DNA of 64,000 nt from JBKEAJ01 sp047974415 (GCA_047974415.1 JBKECH010000075.1:1-64000), one strand, 5' to 3'; counted from the stretch's first letter, positions 45,117-55,093 are shown. The notes: generated by a model not told the origin, from the sequence alone. Translations and numbers: made by a program.

Positions 45117-45400
45117 AGAATTTTGTTTAAAAAATTAATAATTGATTTTCTGTAAAAAGATTGATTTATAATATGTGGTTCCTTTTGTAAAAAAGCATAG
45201 AAGTCCTGGACTTGCAATTTTGCAAGGCATAATATTAATTGCACTTACGTGCTTGCTTTTTTTTGAGTTTAGATGCTTTCTGTAGCGTTTGTGCGTTACC
45301 AGACACGCAATACGCACGTACGAGAGGGGGGGGGGGGGTAACATCCTGTAAATAAGCTCACTACGTGCGTGTCCATAGCTACTATAAAACAACTTTGCAT
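45117..45400 (-). promoter_or_regulatory. Leader of the second SusC operon with palindrome and G-tract hairpin
   Basis: About 95 bp upstream of the ATG lies CTTGCAATTTTGCAAG (45211-45226). Further up, a run of 13 G on the plus strand (45326-45338) is enclosed by an inverted repeat, ACGCACGTA (45312-45320) and TACGTGCGT (45362-45370). The leader of the SusC at 56770 has the same plan. The transcript start is not known. Confidence 0.6.
45326..45338. repeat. 13-base G homopolymer in a SusC leader
   Basis: A run of 13 G (C on the coding strand) in an AT-rich genome is far longer than expected and is prone to slippage. On the coding strand the context is TTAC, C-run, then TGCGTATTG after a 9-base insert, as in the second leader. 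Confidence 0.9.
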
Positions 45401-45765
45401 AAAGACGGTTGCACGTTAAGTTTGTGTTGCCCAAAGAGAGAAGGTTAAGTGATTCTAAAGCAAATGCATAAAACTTTTCAAAAGTGAAGTTCTTGAAAAA
45501 TGTCACGCATCCTTTACTCTGCCTAATGTTCATTGATCCTGAGTCTGTTTTTCGCTGTGCAAGGTAGACAATATTTTTCACACACACAAAACACCGAATC
45601 TTACGGTTATTTCTGTTGCAAATGATAATTACAAGCCCCCACCCTAATCGAATAAGGACGGTTCAATGGGTCCTATTATTGATTCTTGCTACAAATTATG
45701 ACAATCTTTTTCTGGATGCTCCAATTGGCCAAGTATGTTGATGTCGTACATCAATACAATCCTAG

Positions 45766-46695
45766 CTATAGTGTCGAGCACAGATAATATTTTTCAAATT
45801 CTTTTGTAAGCACCTCTGTAATCTCGCTCTTAAAGGCAAACTCATTTCTAATATCATTAACATAGGCTTTCACTTTCACCTTAAGAAAAACTTTATACCC
45901 TACATTTTCTTGGAAGAACAATATGCTGATTGGTTTGTTTAAATAGATGTGTTTAGATACTTGAACTGCTTCAGTCGCAAAGTTTCTAACCTTATTAATG
46001 TCGCATGTCAAAGGAAGGTATATTTCAGTGACAACTTGGCAGTTTTCCGCGCCTCCATTAGCATTTGCAACAGACATGTTCATTACCACCGAATTGGGAA
46101 CGCTGACCAGGTTATCATCGTTAGTGACTAAACGTGTTGAGCGTAACCCTAAGCCGACAATTTCACCATAATACTCGCCAATTTGTACTTTATCGCCAAT
46201 CTGAAATGGTTTATCGAAAATAATAACTATGCCTCCAAAGATATTTTTCAACAAATCTTGCGAAGCAAAACCCACAGCCACACCCACAGACGCCGAAAAA
46301 GCCAACACGGAGGCCATAGGAGGTCTGTACACAGCTACCAATATAAAGGTTATACCTCCTAGCCACACTGCAATACGAATCAATGGTATAAGGCCTTTGA
46401 TGGTTACACGGTGCTTAGTGTTTCTTTCTGACCATACACTCAATATCAGTGTGACAATTCGCAAAAAAACGTAAACAGACAATAATATGATGACTGTGAC
46501 AATAATTTTTGAAGTACTAAAGTAGCTCGATATTGATTTTGTTCCTGTGTTTATATCATCTAGCACAGAGTCACTAAGCTCTACGTTAGTGCTAATATCA
46601 GAGGAGTCTGGCGTACAGGATGCCGACGCACATAACGCCACTCCTACAAGCAACACGACTATAAATATAATTTTTTGATTGTATAGCATTTTCAT
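45766..46695 (-). CDS. MscS-family mechanosensitive channel
   Basis: This 309-residue protein has an N-terminal signal or membrane segment (IIFIVVLLVGVALCASASC), a periplasmic linker, and transmembrane helices at about 62-85, 100-120 and 125-150. The third (VLAFSASVGVAVGFASQDLLKN) is the MscS pore helix, rich in Gly and Ala. The beta domain (DKPFQIGDKVQIGEYYGEIVGLGLRSTRL) and a cytoplasmic C-terminal domain follow. MscS opens under membrane tension and releases solutes. Its start codon is one base after the stop of the ATPase gene upstream, so the two are translated together. This coupling is unusual for MscS and suggests ATPase-linked control. Cys27 could be a lipid site, but the lipobox is weak. 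Confidence 0.93.
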   Translation of the reverse strand: MKMLYNQKIIFIVVLLVGVALCASASCTPDSSDISTNVELSDSVLDDINTGTKSISSYFSTSKIIVTVIILLSVYVFLRIVTLILSVWSERNTKHRVTIKGLIPLIRIAVWLGGITFILVAVYRPPMASVLAFSASVGVAVGFASQDLLKNIFGGIVIIFDKPFQIGDKVQIGEYYGEIVGLGLRSTRLVTNDDNLVSVPNSVVMNMSVANANGGAENCQVVTEIYLPLTCDINKVRNFATEAVQVSKHIYLNKPISILFFQENVGYKVFLKVKVKAYVNDIRNEFAFKSEITEVLTKEFEKYYLCSTL

Positions 46696-46696
46696 T

Positions 46697-49654
46697 TCAG
46701 TGAATCATGTTTTTATTTTTTAACAGCTGGATTACATGCCTATATAACACCCCATTGAGCATGTAGTTACTACCTCTTAGCACAAGTATCGAGTCTTCTT
46801 TTAGCACTGTTAATATCTTTCGACTATATTTTTTATCTTGATTACAAATCTGAGCATGAGATTCTATATCTATCCTTCCATGTAGAATAATTATTAGGAG
46901 AGCGAATATTTTTTCGGAAGACAATGTTTCGAGAAACCTAAAGTCTGGAGCTAAAAATTTCCTAATACTCAACTCATTATCTGTAAACGCTAAAATAGAT
47001 TCTAACCAAAAATACATAGACAGACTAATGTTGCTGTCGGCAAACTTATTAAGATCGCTAAAAAACTGACTTTTAAGAACACTTTGCCGGTCTCTTTTTT
47101 TCTTTTTGTCATCATCTTGCTTTATATTATCTTCATATTTTGCAAGATATCCACTCAAACGATGCCTTTTCATTATAATACTCTCTATTTCAGACGATGA
47201 CAAGCTATTGAGAGTAACTATATAATCGAAATTTTCTTTTATTGAAATAGTCTTTTCCAGATAAGTACAAGTATGTAGCGAAACGGAACAAATCCAAAAT
47301 ACATGCTTGTTTGTCGATACTATTAATGATAATAGTTTGTGAAGACAATTAAATCCCCCAGGTCTTCTGAGAAAGGCTCTCTCCAGCCCGTCGAGTACAA
47401 TAACCTGCTGACCTTGAGATGCATTTATTTGTTCAATAACATCATTATCACTTTTTAGGCTGTCATTTTCAAAAATATTTTGCATCAATTCATAAAAATC
47501 ATGCTCCTGCCAATAAAACCTATCGATATGCATATACAAGACTTTTATGCCCCCTTTAACTGTTGTAAGGTAGTATTGCAACAGAGACGACTTGCCACTA
47601 CCATTTTCTCCGACTAGTAGTGTTGCTGCAAAATTACCAGACTTCCAATCTTTAAAAGCCTTATCAAGCATTCTTACCTCTTTTTCTCTGGACAGGAATA
47701 AATTAACCTCCTTTACAGGTGCATTCTCAAACAAGTACCTGTATATGACTGGCAAACCATAAATCCTTTTGTTTATTTCTGATAGATAATTGGAAATTTC
47801 AGACGAAACTGTGACTGGCCCCTTATCGAGGTTCAGTTTTTTCCGTATATCTTTATAGTAGGAGTTTACAAATTCTTTTTTAGCTTTAATAAAAAGAATA
47901 ACACCAGACGCTGAAGAAAGTAACAGATTTACAACCTTATCTTTTTTATCTTTAGATTGCTGTATTGCTTTAGATTTCAGAAGACTAGAGTAGATACTTA
48001 ATATCCTGTCGTTATCGTCTAATTTCTTAACATTATCTATAAAAATAATGAATGATTCGGCTAATTCTTTTTCTTTCTTATTAATGATATCATCAACAAG
48101 CTCCGCAATGCAAAAAAGGATATTCAGAGAGCGTTTTATTCCTTCTCTAAACATCAATATTGTTTGTTCAGGATTGTTCTGAGCATTTATCATAGACACT
48201 GCAGTATCTATAGTAAAATCTGTTATATGGTCAAAATCGCTAAACTCCGCCACAATCTCGTCGAAGCTCGACATGAAATCATGGTTTATTTTATTTATTT
48301 TACCAAAAAATGGAGGAACACTATCAAACTCTATAAATTCGGCTGGAGAGAAGAAATATATTTCCGATTTTTTAATGCCATTTTTATAATCTGGAGAACT
48401 CACCACTCCAGATTTCTCTGGCAAGGTTTCAATACCCGACCGCACGTCGAGTTCTATCTTTTGCAAAAGTTTTATAATCTCAGACCGTGTCTTATCAAGG
48501 ATTTCTTTAAAGTCCTGTTCTCTAGCATCCTTCTTCAGCTGATACAGCTCTGTAGTAAAAAAGTGCTTTAATGTATCGAGATCTGCATTTTCGGCAATAG
48601 GGACTCTAGCATCTAGTTGCTCTAGGGATATCTTCTTTTGTTCAATAAACGGCAATAATGTATTGTTCAGTTTTGATTTATAGCTATCTAGTGTTCGGTA
48701 TTCTATCAGCTTTACTCCTGATATAAAGCCCAGTATTTCTTCTCTGAATCGCCAATCCTCATAAAAAGTATAGAAAGTTCTATCCCACAATCTGAGAGCT
48801 GTGTCAATGTGTTTATTTGCTTGTGTCAGGCTACGTTTTGCCTTCAGGCTAATACTGTATACTGGATATTCTATTGTCCCAGATTTTTTGAAACGCTCAA
48901 TTAGGCTATCCTCGTTTTTCAGAAAAAATGTTTCTACCTCATTAAACAATTCTGTCAAATTAGGTTTTTCTATTTTTGAGACTTCTACTTCCGACAGGCA
49001 ACACGAGCTCAAAAATTTTTCTTCTTGTTCAAATACACTAATTGCATAACTAATTATCTCTTGTTGTATTTTAAATGTTATTTCCTGCAAAAAACACATA
49101 TATTCTCCCAACAAGAAACCTTTCATAATACCCTGATAATAAATAGTATGCTGCCTTACATTTTCTTTTTCATCAGATTTCACTATGCTTTTCTTACATT
49201 TTCTATATACATTGCCGAATTTGTAAAATACGTCCCCGATATTTTTTAAGAATTTACTTTTCCATGTATCCTTTTTAGAGAAATCCGATTTATTTTCATG
49301 TATATCAATAACACAAGCATCCAAGCATTGTATATCGAACAGAAGATCTGACACTATATCGGCAACTAGGTCTTTAGTCTCACTCTTTGTCTTTAGTTTG
49401 TTAAATACAGTGTTCAGAGAGGAGCGATTTTTTTTATGTAGCTCATAAACATTACTATGATACGAGATTCCATTACTTTCTATATCCTCGCTACTGTGTT
49501 CATCTATAAAAAAAACAATATTATTTATAACACTTTCTAAAACAAGCATTTGCTCCTGAACACAAGCTGAAATAAGCTTAATATATCTAGCATTCCACTT
49601 CGCTACAATCGCTCTAGAGCTTTCTATTAACCGTATCATTTCTTCAGAATGCAT
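46697..49654 (-). CDS. Large P-loop ATPase coupled to an MscS channel
   Basis: This 985-residue protein is of no family I can name. Residues 1-650 are mostly helical and charged, with one hydrophobic stretch (KVVNLLLSSASGVILFIKAK, about 573-592) that could meet the membrane. From about 650 an AAA/STAND-type NTPase follows. A short box FLSREKEVRMLDKAF precedes Walker A GENGSGKS (682-689), Walker B is VIVLDGLE (751-758), and VFWICSVSLHTCTYLE resembles a sensor strand. The C terminus (FALLIIILHGRIDIESHAQI, then DSILVLRGSNYMLNG) looks like a winged helix. The MscS gene starts one base later. A role in gating the channel is inferred; alternatives are a stress sensor or a defence module with a membrane effector. 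Confidence 0.85.
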   Translation of the reverse strand: MHSEEMIRLIESSRAIVAKWNARYIKLISACVQEQMLVLESVINNIVFFIDEHSSEDIESNGISYHSNVYELHKKNRSSLNTVFNKLKTKSETKDLVADIVSDLLFDIQCLDACVIDIHENKSDFSKKDTWKSKFLKNIGDVFYKFGNVYRKCKKSIVKSDEKENVRQHTIYYQGIMKGFLLGEYMCFLQEITFKIQQEIISYAISVFEQEEKFLSSCCLSEVEVSKIEKPNLTELFNEVETFFLKNEDSLIERFKKSGTIEYPVYSISLKAKRSLTQANKHIDTALRLWDRTFYTFYEDWRFREEILGFISGVKLIEYRTLDSYKSKLNNTLLPFIEQKKISLEQLDARVPIAENADLDTLKHFFTTELYQLKKDAREQDFKEILDKTRSEIIKLLQKIELDVRSGIETLPEKSGVVSSPDYKNGIKKSEIYFFSPAEFIEFDSVPPFFGKINKINHDFMSSFDEIVAEFSDFDHITDFTIDTAVSMINAQNNPEQTILMFREGIKRSLNILFCIAELVDDIINKKEKELAESFIIFIDNVKKLDDNDRILSIYSSLLKSKAIQQSKDKKDKVVNLLLSSASGVILFIKAKKEFVNSYYKDIRKKLNLDKGPVTVSSEISNYLSEINKRIYGLPVIYRYLFENAPVKEVNLFLSREKEVRMLDKAFKDWKSGNFAATLLVGENGSGKSSLLQYYLTTVKGGIKVLYMHIDRFYWQEHDFYELMQNIFENDSLKSDNDVIEQINASQGQQVIVLDGLERAFLRRPGGFNCLHKLLSLIVSTNKHVFWICSVSLHTCTYLEKTISIKENFDYIVTLNSLSSSEIESIIMKRHRLSGYLAKYEDNIKQDDDKKKKRDRQSVLKSQFFSDLNKFADSNISLSMYFWLESILAFTDNELSIRKFLAPDFRFLETLSSEKIFALLIIILHGRIDIESHAQICNQDKKYSRKILTVLKEDSILVLRGSNYMLNGVLYRHVIQLLKNKNMIH

Positions 49655-49995
49655 TTTTTCCTCTCCCTCGATTTATGTTTATTATTTCTAACCAAGTTTA
49701 CTTACTATTACTTCCAAATATATGGCACGACATTGCTGTTAGACTTATTTTGCGACTTCTATATATTAATATCTTAGTACACAACAAAAAAAACAGCTAA
49801 ATATTAACGAAACAAATATTAAAAACCATTGCATAAAATATTGATTTCCAGCGCATTAGAAGGACGTCATCATCCATTTCTCTAGTCATGAAGAAAACCA
49901 ACATCGAGCGTAAAAGTAAGGAATTATATGAAGTATTGCAAGCTGAGTTTCGGACTCAATCAATCTGTCACGAATAAAGCTGATGAGTTTGTTTA
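49655..49995. other. Upstream region of the ATPase-MscS operon
   Basis: No supported gene. A 29-codon frame (49888-49977, MKKTNIERKSKELYEVLQAE and on) is open, but nothing supports its use. The stretch between 49723 and 49880 is AT-rich without clear structure. Confidence 0.4.
49715..49722 (-). promoter_or_regulatory. Possible -7 element of the ATPase-MscS operon
   Basis: Read leftward: TATATTTG, a match to TAnnTTTG, about 60 bp before the ATG at 49654. No TTTG is seen at the -33 position, which would fit a promoter helped by an activator. Confidence 0.4.
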
Positions 49996-50173
49996 TTATT
50001 AGCGTCTGTCCATAATGCCGAGGGTCTGAACTATAAAGCTAAATATCAAGGCTTTTCGTTCTGTATATTGAGAGTAGAGGCGCCCAAATTGGGCATCCCT
50101 ACTTGTGTAAATGACTAATTTGCAAAGTGAACATAACGCATATATTGGACTTTATAGGCAGACTCTAATTAAT
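49996..50173 (+). mobile_element. MITE-like element, copy D
   Basis: About 178 bp in the same orientation as copy A, with ends ATTAGCGTCTGTCCATAATG and GGACTTTATAGGCAGACTCT and interior AAAGCTAAATATCAAGGCTT. It carries an extra block of about 25 bp (TTCGTTCTGTATATTGAGAG and on) that is also traceable in copy B. Confidence 0.8.
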
Positions 50174-50272
50174 ATTTAAGTATTTATTTTCTTATACTAT
50201 ACCAAGGTAACATAACACAACTTCCGAGACATTTTACTTTTGATGCTTCATATTCCAACATCTACAGAACAT

Positions 50273-53200
50273 TTAGAAAAATGATAGATCTGCAATTGCT
50301 GCCCACTTGCGATTATTCACTTCTGAAACAGAGCAGACCTTAATATAATTAACATTGTATTTTCCATCGAAATAGACTTTTTGAACCCCGTTCGAGTTCT
50401 TAAACTCACCTTTTGCAACCGCTCTCCCCCATTCCTTTCCGTCTTGACTTACATAGATTTCATATTTGCCTATACGTCCATTTTCTGAATCTTGACGAGG
50501 TGTGTACAAGCAACCCGACACCTCTTTCGTTGCCCCTAAGTCGATGACTACATGGTGCGAAGCGCTAGCTCGCCATTCGCCATTCCATTCGCTGCTCCAA
50601 AAAGTATTGGGATTACCGTCAAGCATATCTCGATAATCATGTAATGGCCAGCGACTACTGCCTTCTACTACACGCATTATAGTATTTGGATCGGGTAGAA
50701 ATTCGGTCAGTTCTTTGGGGCTAAGTTCTTGTTTGGGCTGAAAGCTACTGCTACTCATGTACGACAATATACTCTCTTCTATCTGTGGAACTTCGGGACG
50801 GTTTTCTAAATCGCTCTCCAAATCTAAAGCACAGGCCAGCAATTTACCATTACCCACTTGCACTTCAAAGATGGCTGCCATCTTATTGTTTCTATGATAG
50901 TCATCTATTATTTGTACTATAGGCTCAATTTGCTGGTAATCATTTAATATAAATGCATTTGCAAAATGTATTAGGTGCATCCACCGCGAATCGGCATACG
51001 ATTGGGTAGGAAAGTGATTGAACATTGGATGTTTAAGATTGCAAAGCATGCCAGCTGTCCCAGGGTAATTGCGTCCTAATGCTCCTCGATTGAAAGACCA
51101 GTAGTGAGGAGTGAATGAAGTCTTTAAGACATTTCTGCCAAAATCTTCTTTTCTCCATTTCAGAAATACTTTGCCACCGTCATTTAGGATTTTATAAGCA
51201 TTGTCATCCAGTTGTTGAGTGATATAAACGTCTTCTACTTGCTCTCGATGTGCCAGTTTTGGTGGATATACATAAAAATCCCAATCATTCTTATAGTCAG
51301 TGCCCTCAATAGAAATCTCTAGCATATACTGTCCAGGATGAGTGAACTTACTCAACTCGGTGTTGACATTTCCAATCTCAGTGCTACCTCCATGCTTTAT
51401 ATTCGTTGTTGGGAAAGTTCCTTTTTGTATTGCTTCTCCTGTTTCGGATGCTATTTTCCAACTTATTTTTTTGTCTGCAAGGTCACCTGCGCTATAATTC
51501 CACACAGAAGCTTTAGCCTCAAAGGTCTCATCGGTGGTATATACCCACTTCTTGAAACGAGCAAGAGGTACGACATCGTTGCAGAACTTTCTAAAGTCTT
51601 TTGGACTGATATAGCCCTTGCTGTCCCAAAAAGGGTCGAGGATGCCCACCATAGCCTCCGACTGTCCTGGGAAGTCCTGTAAACCTAGATACTCGAAACC
51701 TGCTACATCTTTGGTGCGATATAAGGACTCCAAAGTCTGTTTCATATGCCAGACCCCATGTTTTCCTGAGGCTATCGCCATTTCCTTATCCTGACTTTCT
51801 AGACCGTTTTTCTTTAAACGTTCGTACATTGGGAGGAAGTTGTCTGCTTGCTTTACTCCATCGTACTTTCTCATGAAGTCAAAGCCTGGATACATTACCC
51901 ATTGTCCGTTTTCGTGAATAATCAATGGTGGTTCGTTTTTTCCTTTTCCTTCCGAAAAATCAAAATCATTACTCAGGATTAGCTTCTCGCGTGGAATATT
52001 ACAGGATGCCCCATTTTCCCATGTTTTGTTGTAGCGGATGTCGCTGGCAGTATGCTTTTTGTCAACATGACCGACCTGTGTGGAATATAACCTGCGAGGG
52101 TCATAATTGCGTAGTGCATCAACAACTCTATTCTTATGAATGATATTGGTATAAGAAATTTCATTACTAAGTGCCATTAGTGCAAAAGAGGGATGATTAC
52201 CATATTCATCCAATATCCGAAATCCGTCATTATAAAGATATTCCAAAGCATAGGTTTGTGGAGTAGGTTCAGGCCCCCAAATCAATTCAGCCTGTAGATA
52301 TATCCCCAACTCGTCGGCAACATCAAAAGCGACTTTGGGCGGACAAACCGAGTGATAGCGCAAGTGGTTCATGCCATAGTTTTTGATTGTACCTAATACT
52401 TTCTCCCACGAAGCTCTGTCCATAGGCATATATCCTGTTTTGGGATAAATAGCACAGTCAAGAACTCCACGCATAAAAACAGGGTGATTGTTTATTAATA
52501 TACTTGTACCGCTAGTAGATATCTCTCTAAACCCAAACCGCTCTTGGTGTTCATCTGTAGGTTCCGAGTGCTCGCCTTTCATCTTAAGTCGGGCGGTGTA
52601 AAGTTCTGGAGTAAACTCATCCCACAATGTAACCAACTCATCAACAGCCAAATAAAACTCTTGTTTTTTATCACCCTTGTTCAGAATGCGCTTGTAGTTC
52701 TGTTGTGCCAACACATTCCCAGACTTGTCCTCAATTGTAAGCTCAAAGTCTGCTTCGACAACCTTTTTTATATTATTGTCTATCCTAGCTTCTACTCGTA
52801 CATTCTTGTCATAGATATCAGTATATATTCTTGTTGTTTTGATATAAGCAGGGTTGTGCCGACGTATTTCCATTTGTCCGACAACTCCGTTCCAGTTGGT
52901 TTGTGTGTGATAGGTATATCCATGTGCTGCTCCTCCAATCAAGTTGGTGTTGTCTATGCATAAAGTCAGACGATGCGTCTGTCCTGCTTTTATAAAAGGA
53001 GTAAGTTCAAAACGACGAGGTGTGTACAAGGCTACATCTTCACCTACCTTATTACCATCAATCCACACTTCTACTTTAAAAAGACTGCGTTCTAAAAATA
53101 GCTCCATGCGCTTACCATCCCACGATGCAGGTATTTCGATATTTTTCTGATACCATGCAGCTCCAATATACTTGTACCTCCGTGAGGGGGCGGTGTTTAG

Positions 53201-53503
53201 CTCATAAATCCATTTCGGATTGTCAAAGTCTTTCGGAAACTCAAACTTGCGAGTTATAGAGTCGTCAGGCCACGAAAGGGTTTTGTTGCCTTTTCTGTTG
53301 GTATCTGTTGTACCAGGGAGTTGTACATTATCGTCAAAATACGCCTGCTCGAACCACTCTTCCTTATGTCCTTTTTTGTCAGGGTCGAGTTGGAATTGCC
53401 ATTGTCCCGATATGTCGATGGTGGATTGAGCCCCAAGTTTCACCGAAAACAAGACTAGTAAAAACAGCATGACAATCAGCCTAAAAGAAAAGTTGGCATG
53501 CAT
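50273..53503 (-). CDS. Glycoside hydrolase family 2 enzyme with C-terminal F5/8 type C domain
   Basis: This 1076-residue protein has a signal peptide (LIVMLFLLVLFSVKLGAQ). It then has the GH2 sugar-binding domain (about 28-200, ISGQWQFQLDPD, GAAWYQKNIEIPASWDGKRM), the Ig-like domain and the TIM barrel. Acid/base Glu lies in MALSNEI (about 446) and the nucleophile Glu candidate in IIHENGQWVMYPGF (about 530). The last 130 residues (DMLDGNPNTFWSSEWNG through KYEIYVSQDGKEWG) form a discoidin/CBM32-like domain. It is an exported exo-glycosidase, perhaps a beta-galactosidase, but GH2 specificity cannot be read. It starts 3 bp after a sulfatase gene in the same leftward operon, so it may act after desulfation. 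Confidence 0.92.
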   Translation of the reverse strand: MHANFSFRLIVMLFLLVLFSVKLGAQSTIDISGQWQFQLDPDKKGHKEEWFEQAYFDDNVQLPGTTDTNRKGNKTLSWPDDSITRKFEFPKDFDNPKWIYELNTAPSRRYKYIGAAWYQKNIEIPASWDGKRMELFLERSLFKVEVWIDGNKVGEDVALYTPRRFELTPFIKAGQTHRLTLCIDNTNLIGGAAHGYTYHTQTNWNGVVGQMEIRRHNPAYIKTTRIYTDIYDKNVRVEARIDNNIKKVVEADFELTIEDKSGNVLAQQNYKRILNKGDKKQEFYLAVDELVTLWDEFTPELYTARLKMKGEHSEPTDEHQERFGFREISTSGTSILINNHPVFMRGVLDCAIYPKTGYMPMDRASWEKVLGTIKNYGMNHLRYHSVCPPKVAFDVADELGIYLQAELIWGPEPTPQTYALEYLYNDGFRILDEYGNHPSFALMALSNEISYTNIIHKNRVVDALRNYDPRRLYSTQVGHVDKKHTASDIRYNKTWENGASCNIPREKLILSNDFDFSEGKGKNEPPLIIHENGQWVMYPGFDFMRKYDGVKQADNFLPMYERLKKNGLESQDKEMAIASGKHGVWHMKQTLESLYRTKDVAGFEYLGLQDFPGQSEAMVGILDPFWDSKGYISPKDFRKFCNDVVPLARFKKWVYTTDETFEAKASVWNYSAGDLADKKISWKIASETGEAIQKGTFPTTNIKHGGSTEIGNVNTELSKFTHPGQYMLEISIEGTDYKNDWDFYVYPPKLAHREQVEDVYITQQLDDNAYKILNDGGKVFLKWRKEDFGRNVLKTSFTPHYWSFNRGALGRNYPGTAGMLCNLKHPMFNHFPTQSYADSRWMHLIHFANAFILNDYQQIEPIVQIIDDYHRNNKMAAIFEVQVGNGKLLACALDLESDLENRPEVPQIEESILSYMSSSSFQPKQELSPKELTEFLPDPNTIMRVVEGSSRWPLHDYRDMLDGNPNTFWSSEWNGEWRASASHHVVIDLGATKEVSGCLYTPRQDSENGRIGKYEIYVSQDGKEWGRAVAKGEFKNSNGVQKVYFDGKYNVNYIKVCSVSEVNNRKWAAIADLSFF

Positions 53504-53506
53504 ACC

Positions 53507-54940
53507 TTATTTGTTTCGTTCTCGATATTTTTTAGCGGCAACATAATCTTGTGCTTTCCCACCATAGGGGAATCCCTCGGTGTCTACCCTTCCTTCTTTG
53601 AAAAGCTTGCCTACTTTTTCAATCATCTCTGGGTGTTGCTCGGCAACATTTGTAGTTTCGTATAGGTCTTCCTCTAAGTTATACAGCTCAATGGGCGATT
53701 GTATGCCATATCTTACACCTTTCCATTTTCCCATGCGTACTGCTTGCCTGAAACCGCCGTCGGGAAGCTTTGTGCCCCAGCCGTCAATCTGCAACTCCCA
53801 ATATAAATAATCGTGTTTTATTTGCTCCTTGCTTTGTAGCGAAGGTAAAAATGATATGCCATTGCTTTCTGATGGTGCATTGATGCCTGCAATCTCCGCA
53901 AAAGTGGGCATAAAATCCTGAAAAGAACCGATATAGTTCGACTCACTTCCTGCTTTAATCTTATCTTTCCAACAAGCAATTAGTGGCACTCGTATTCCTC
54001 CTTCATACATGGACCGCTTGTAGCCTCGCAGTCCGCCACAACTATTAAAAAACAGTTGGTCGTGTCCACGCTCTCTGTGTCCGCCGTTGTCGCTAGTGAA
54101 GAATATTATAGTATTGTCAAGCTCGCCTTTGTCTTTCAGTTTCTTCAGAAGTTTCCCGATTTGTTGGTCCAACATAGTGATACGTGCCGCATGACGACGC
54201 TCGGTTTCCGACCAGCCTTTGTCGGCATATAACTCTTTGTTGCGAGTGTATCGTTCGTGGGCATGAGGGATACGATAGGACATTATCATGAAAAATGGTT
54301 TACCGCTGTCTTTTTTATCTAAATAGTCAATTGCAAAATTGGTGCGAAACTCGTCAATACAGTCATACTTCTCTTGGTCGTAACGAACAGAGTCTTGGTC
54401 GATATTAATCCAATGCACCAATTCGTCATATTCTTCTCCGCCAAAGCGTGATGTCCATTGTTCTTGAATAGCATAGTCAAAGCCTCGGTTCATTGCCCAC
54501 GTAGAGAGGTCGTTAGGGTCGTCTAAGTGCCATTTCCCAATAAATGAGGTTTGGTATCCAGCTTGTTGCATCATTTCGCCAATGGTTATTTCGCTCTTTT
54601 TTAGAGGGACACGCTTCCAAACATCATTGTCGTAAATGCCACTGTTGCCACGAATGCTCGAATGTCCTGCATCTTTACCAGTCATCAGTACAGCCCTCGA
54701 CGGAGAACACACCGACGAACCAGCATAAAAATCCGTGAAGCGCATCCCTTGCCTTGCTAAACTGTCTATAACAGGAGTCTGTATTTGCTCTTGACCATAA
54801 ACTCCAAGCTCTCCATAGCCCATATCGTCTGCCAACAAGAATAATATGTTGGGCTGTTTGTGTTCCTCCCGAGCCTGAGATTTGCACGATAATAACAAAA
54901 ACATTAGGGGAATTGCTAGAATAAGTTGCATTTTTTTCAT
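53507..54940 (-). CDS. Lipoprotein sulfatase (family S1, cysteine type)
   Basis: This 477-residue protein has a lipoprotein-type signal (LAIPLMFLLLSC, Cys19). Conserved parts are NILFLLADDMGYGELGVYG (metal), CSPSRAVLMTG with formylglycine Cys78, GKWHLDDP, SYRIPHAH and FFTSDNGGHRERG. It removes sulfate esters from glycans, at the periplasmic or outer face of a membrane. It lies upstream of the GH2 gene by 3 bp. It shares little length-wise identity with the other sulfatase in this window, so they probably have different positions or sugars as targets. Confidence 0.94.
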   Translation of the reverse strand: MKKMQLILAIPLMFLLLSCKSQAREEHKQPNILFLLADDMGYGELGVYGQEQIQTPVIDSLARQGMRFTDFYAGSSVCSPSRAVLMTGKDAGHSSIRGNSGIYDNDVWKRVPLKKSEITIGEMMQQAGYQTSFIGKWHLDDPNDLSTWAMNRGFDYAIQEQWTSRFGGEEYDELVHWINIDQDSVRYDQEKYDCIDEFRTNFAIDYLDKKDSGKPFFMIMSYRIPHAHERYTRNKELYADKGWSETERRHAARITMLDQQIGKLLKKLKDKGELDNTIIFFTSDNGGHRERGHDQLFFNSCGGLRGYKRSMYEGGIRVPLIACWKDKIKAGSESNYIGSFQDFMPTFAEIAGINAPSESNGISFLPSLQSKEQIKHDYLYWELQIDGWGTKLPDGGFRQAVRMGKWKGVRYGIQSPIELYNLEEDLYETTNVAEQHPEMIEKVGKLFKEGRVDTEGFPYGGKAQDYVAAKKYRERNK

Positions 54941-55037
54941 AATATCTATAATTTTATTTTTTGTTTATGCAATAGGCTAAATCATAATCCTTTTTCCTCT
55001 CTTTATAATTCTGGCTTTAGTTGCTACATATATCTCA

Positions 55038-55045
55038 CAAATTTA
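55038..55045 (-). promoter_or_regulatory. Possible -7 element of the sulfatase-GH2 operon
   Basis: Read leftward: TAAATTTG, a match to TAnnTTTG, about 98 bp before the sulfatase start. There is no TTTG -33 partner. If used, the enzymes could be expressed separately from the SusC/SusD genes upstream. Confidence 0.35.
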
Positions 55046-55093
55046 GTCATTCTAATTAACATGAATTACAACATCTCGTAAAATACTGCAATA

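Noticed and set aside
45312..45370. The G-tract inverted repeat as an invertible promoter
   Set aside because: The arms are only 9 bp and the span about 60 bp, with no recombinase gene nearby and no promoter visible between the arms. Slippage of the homopolymer is the simpler idea.
45135..45587. A 150-codon leftward open frame upstream of SusC
   Set aside because: It includes a proline run made only by the C homopolymer and crosses hairpins. The similar leader at 59791 carries a frame with unrelated sequence outside the tract, so protein coding is not conserved.
49888..49977. A 29-codon open frame before MITE copy D
   Set aside because: Plausible start, but no ribosome site, promoter or homology that I can see; too short to support.
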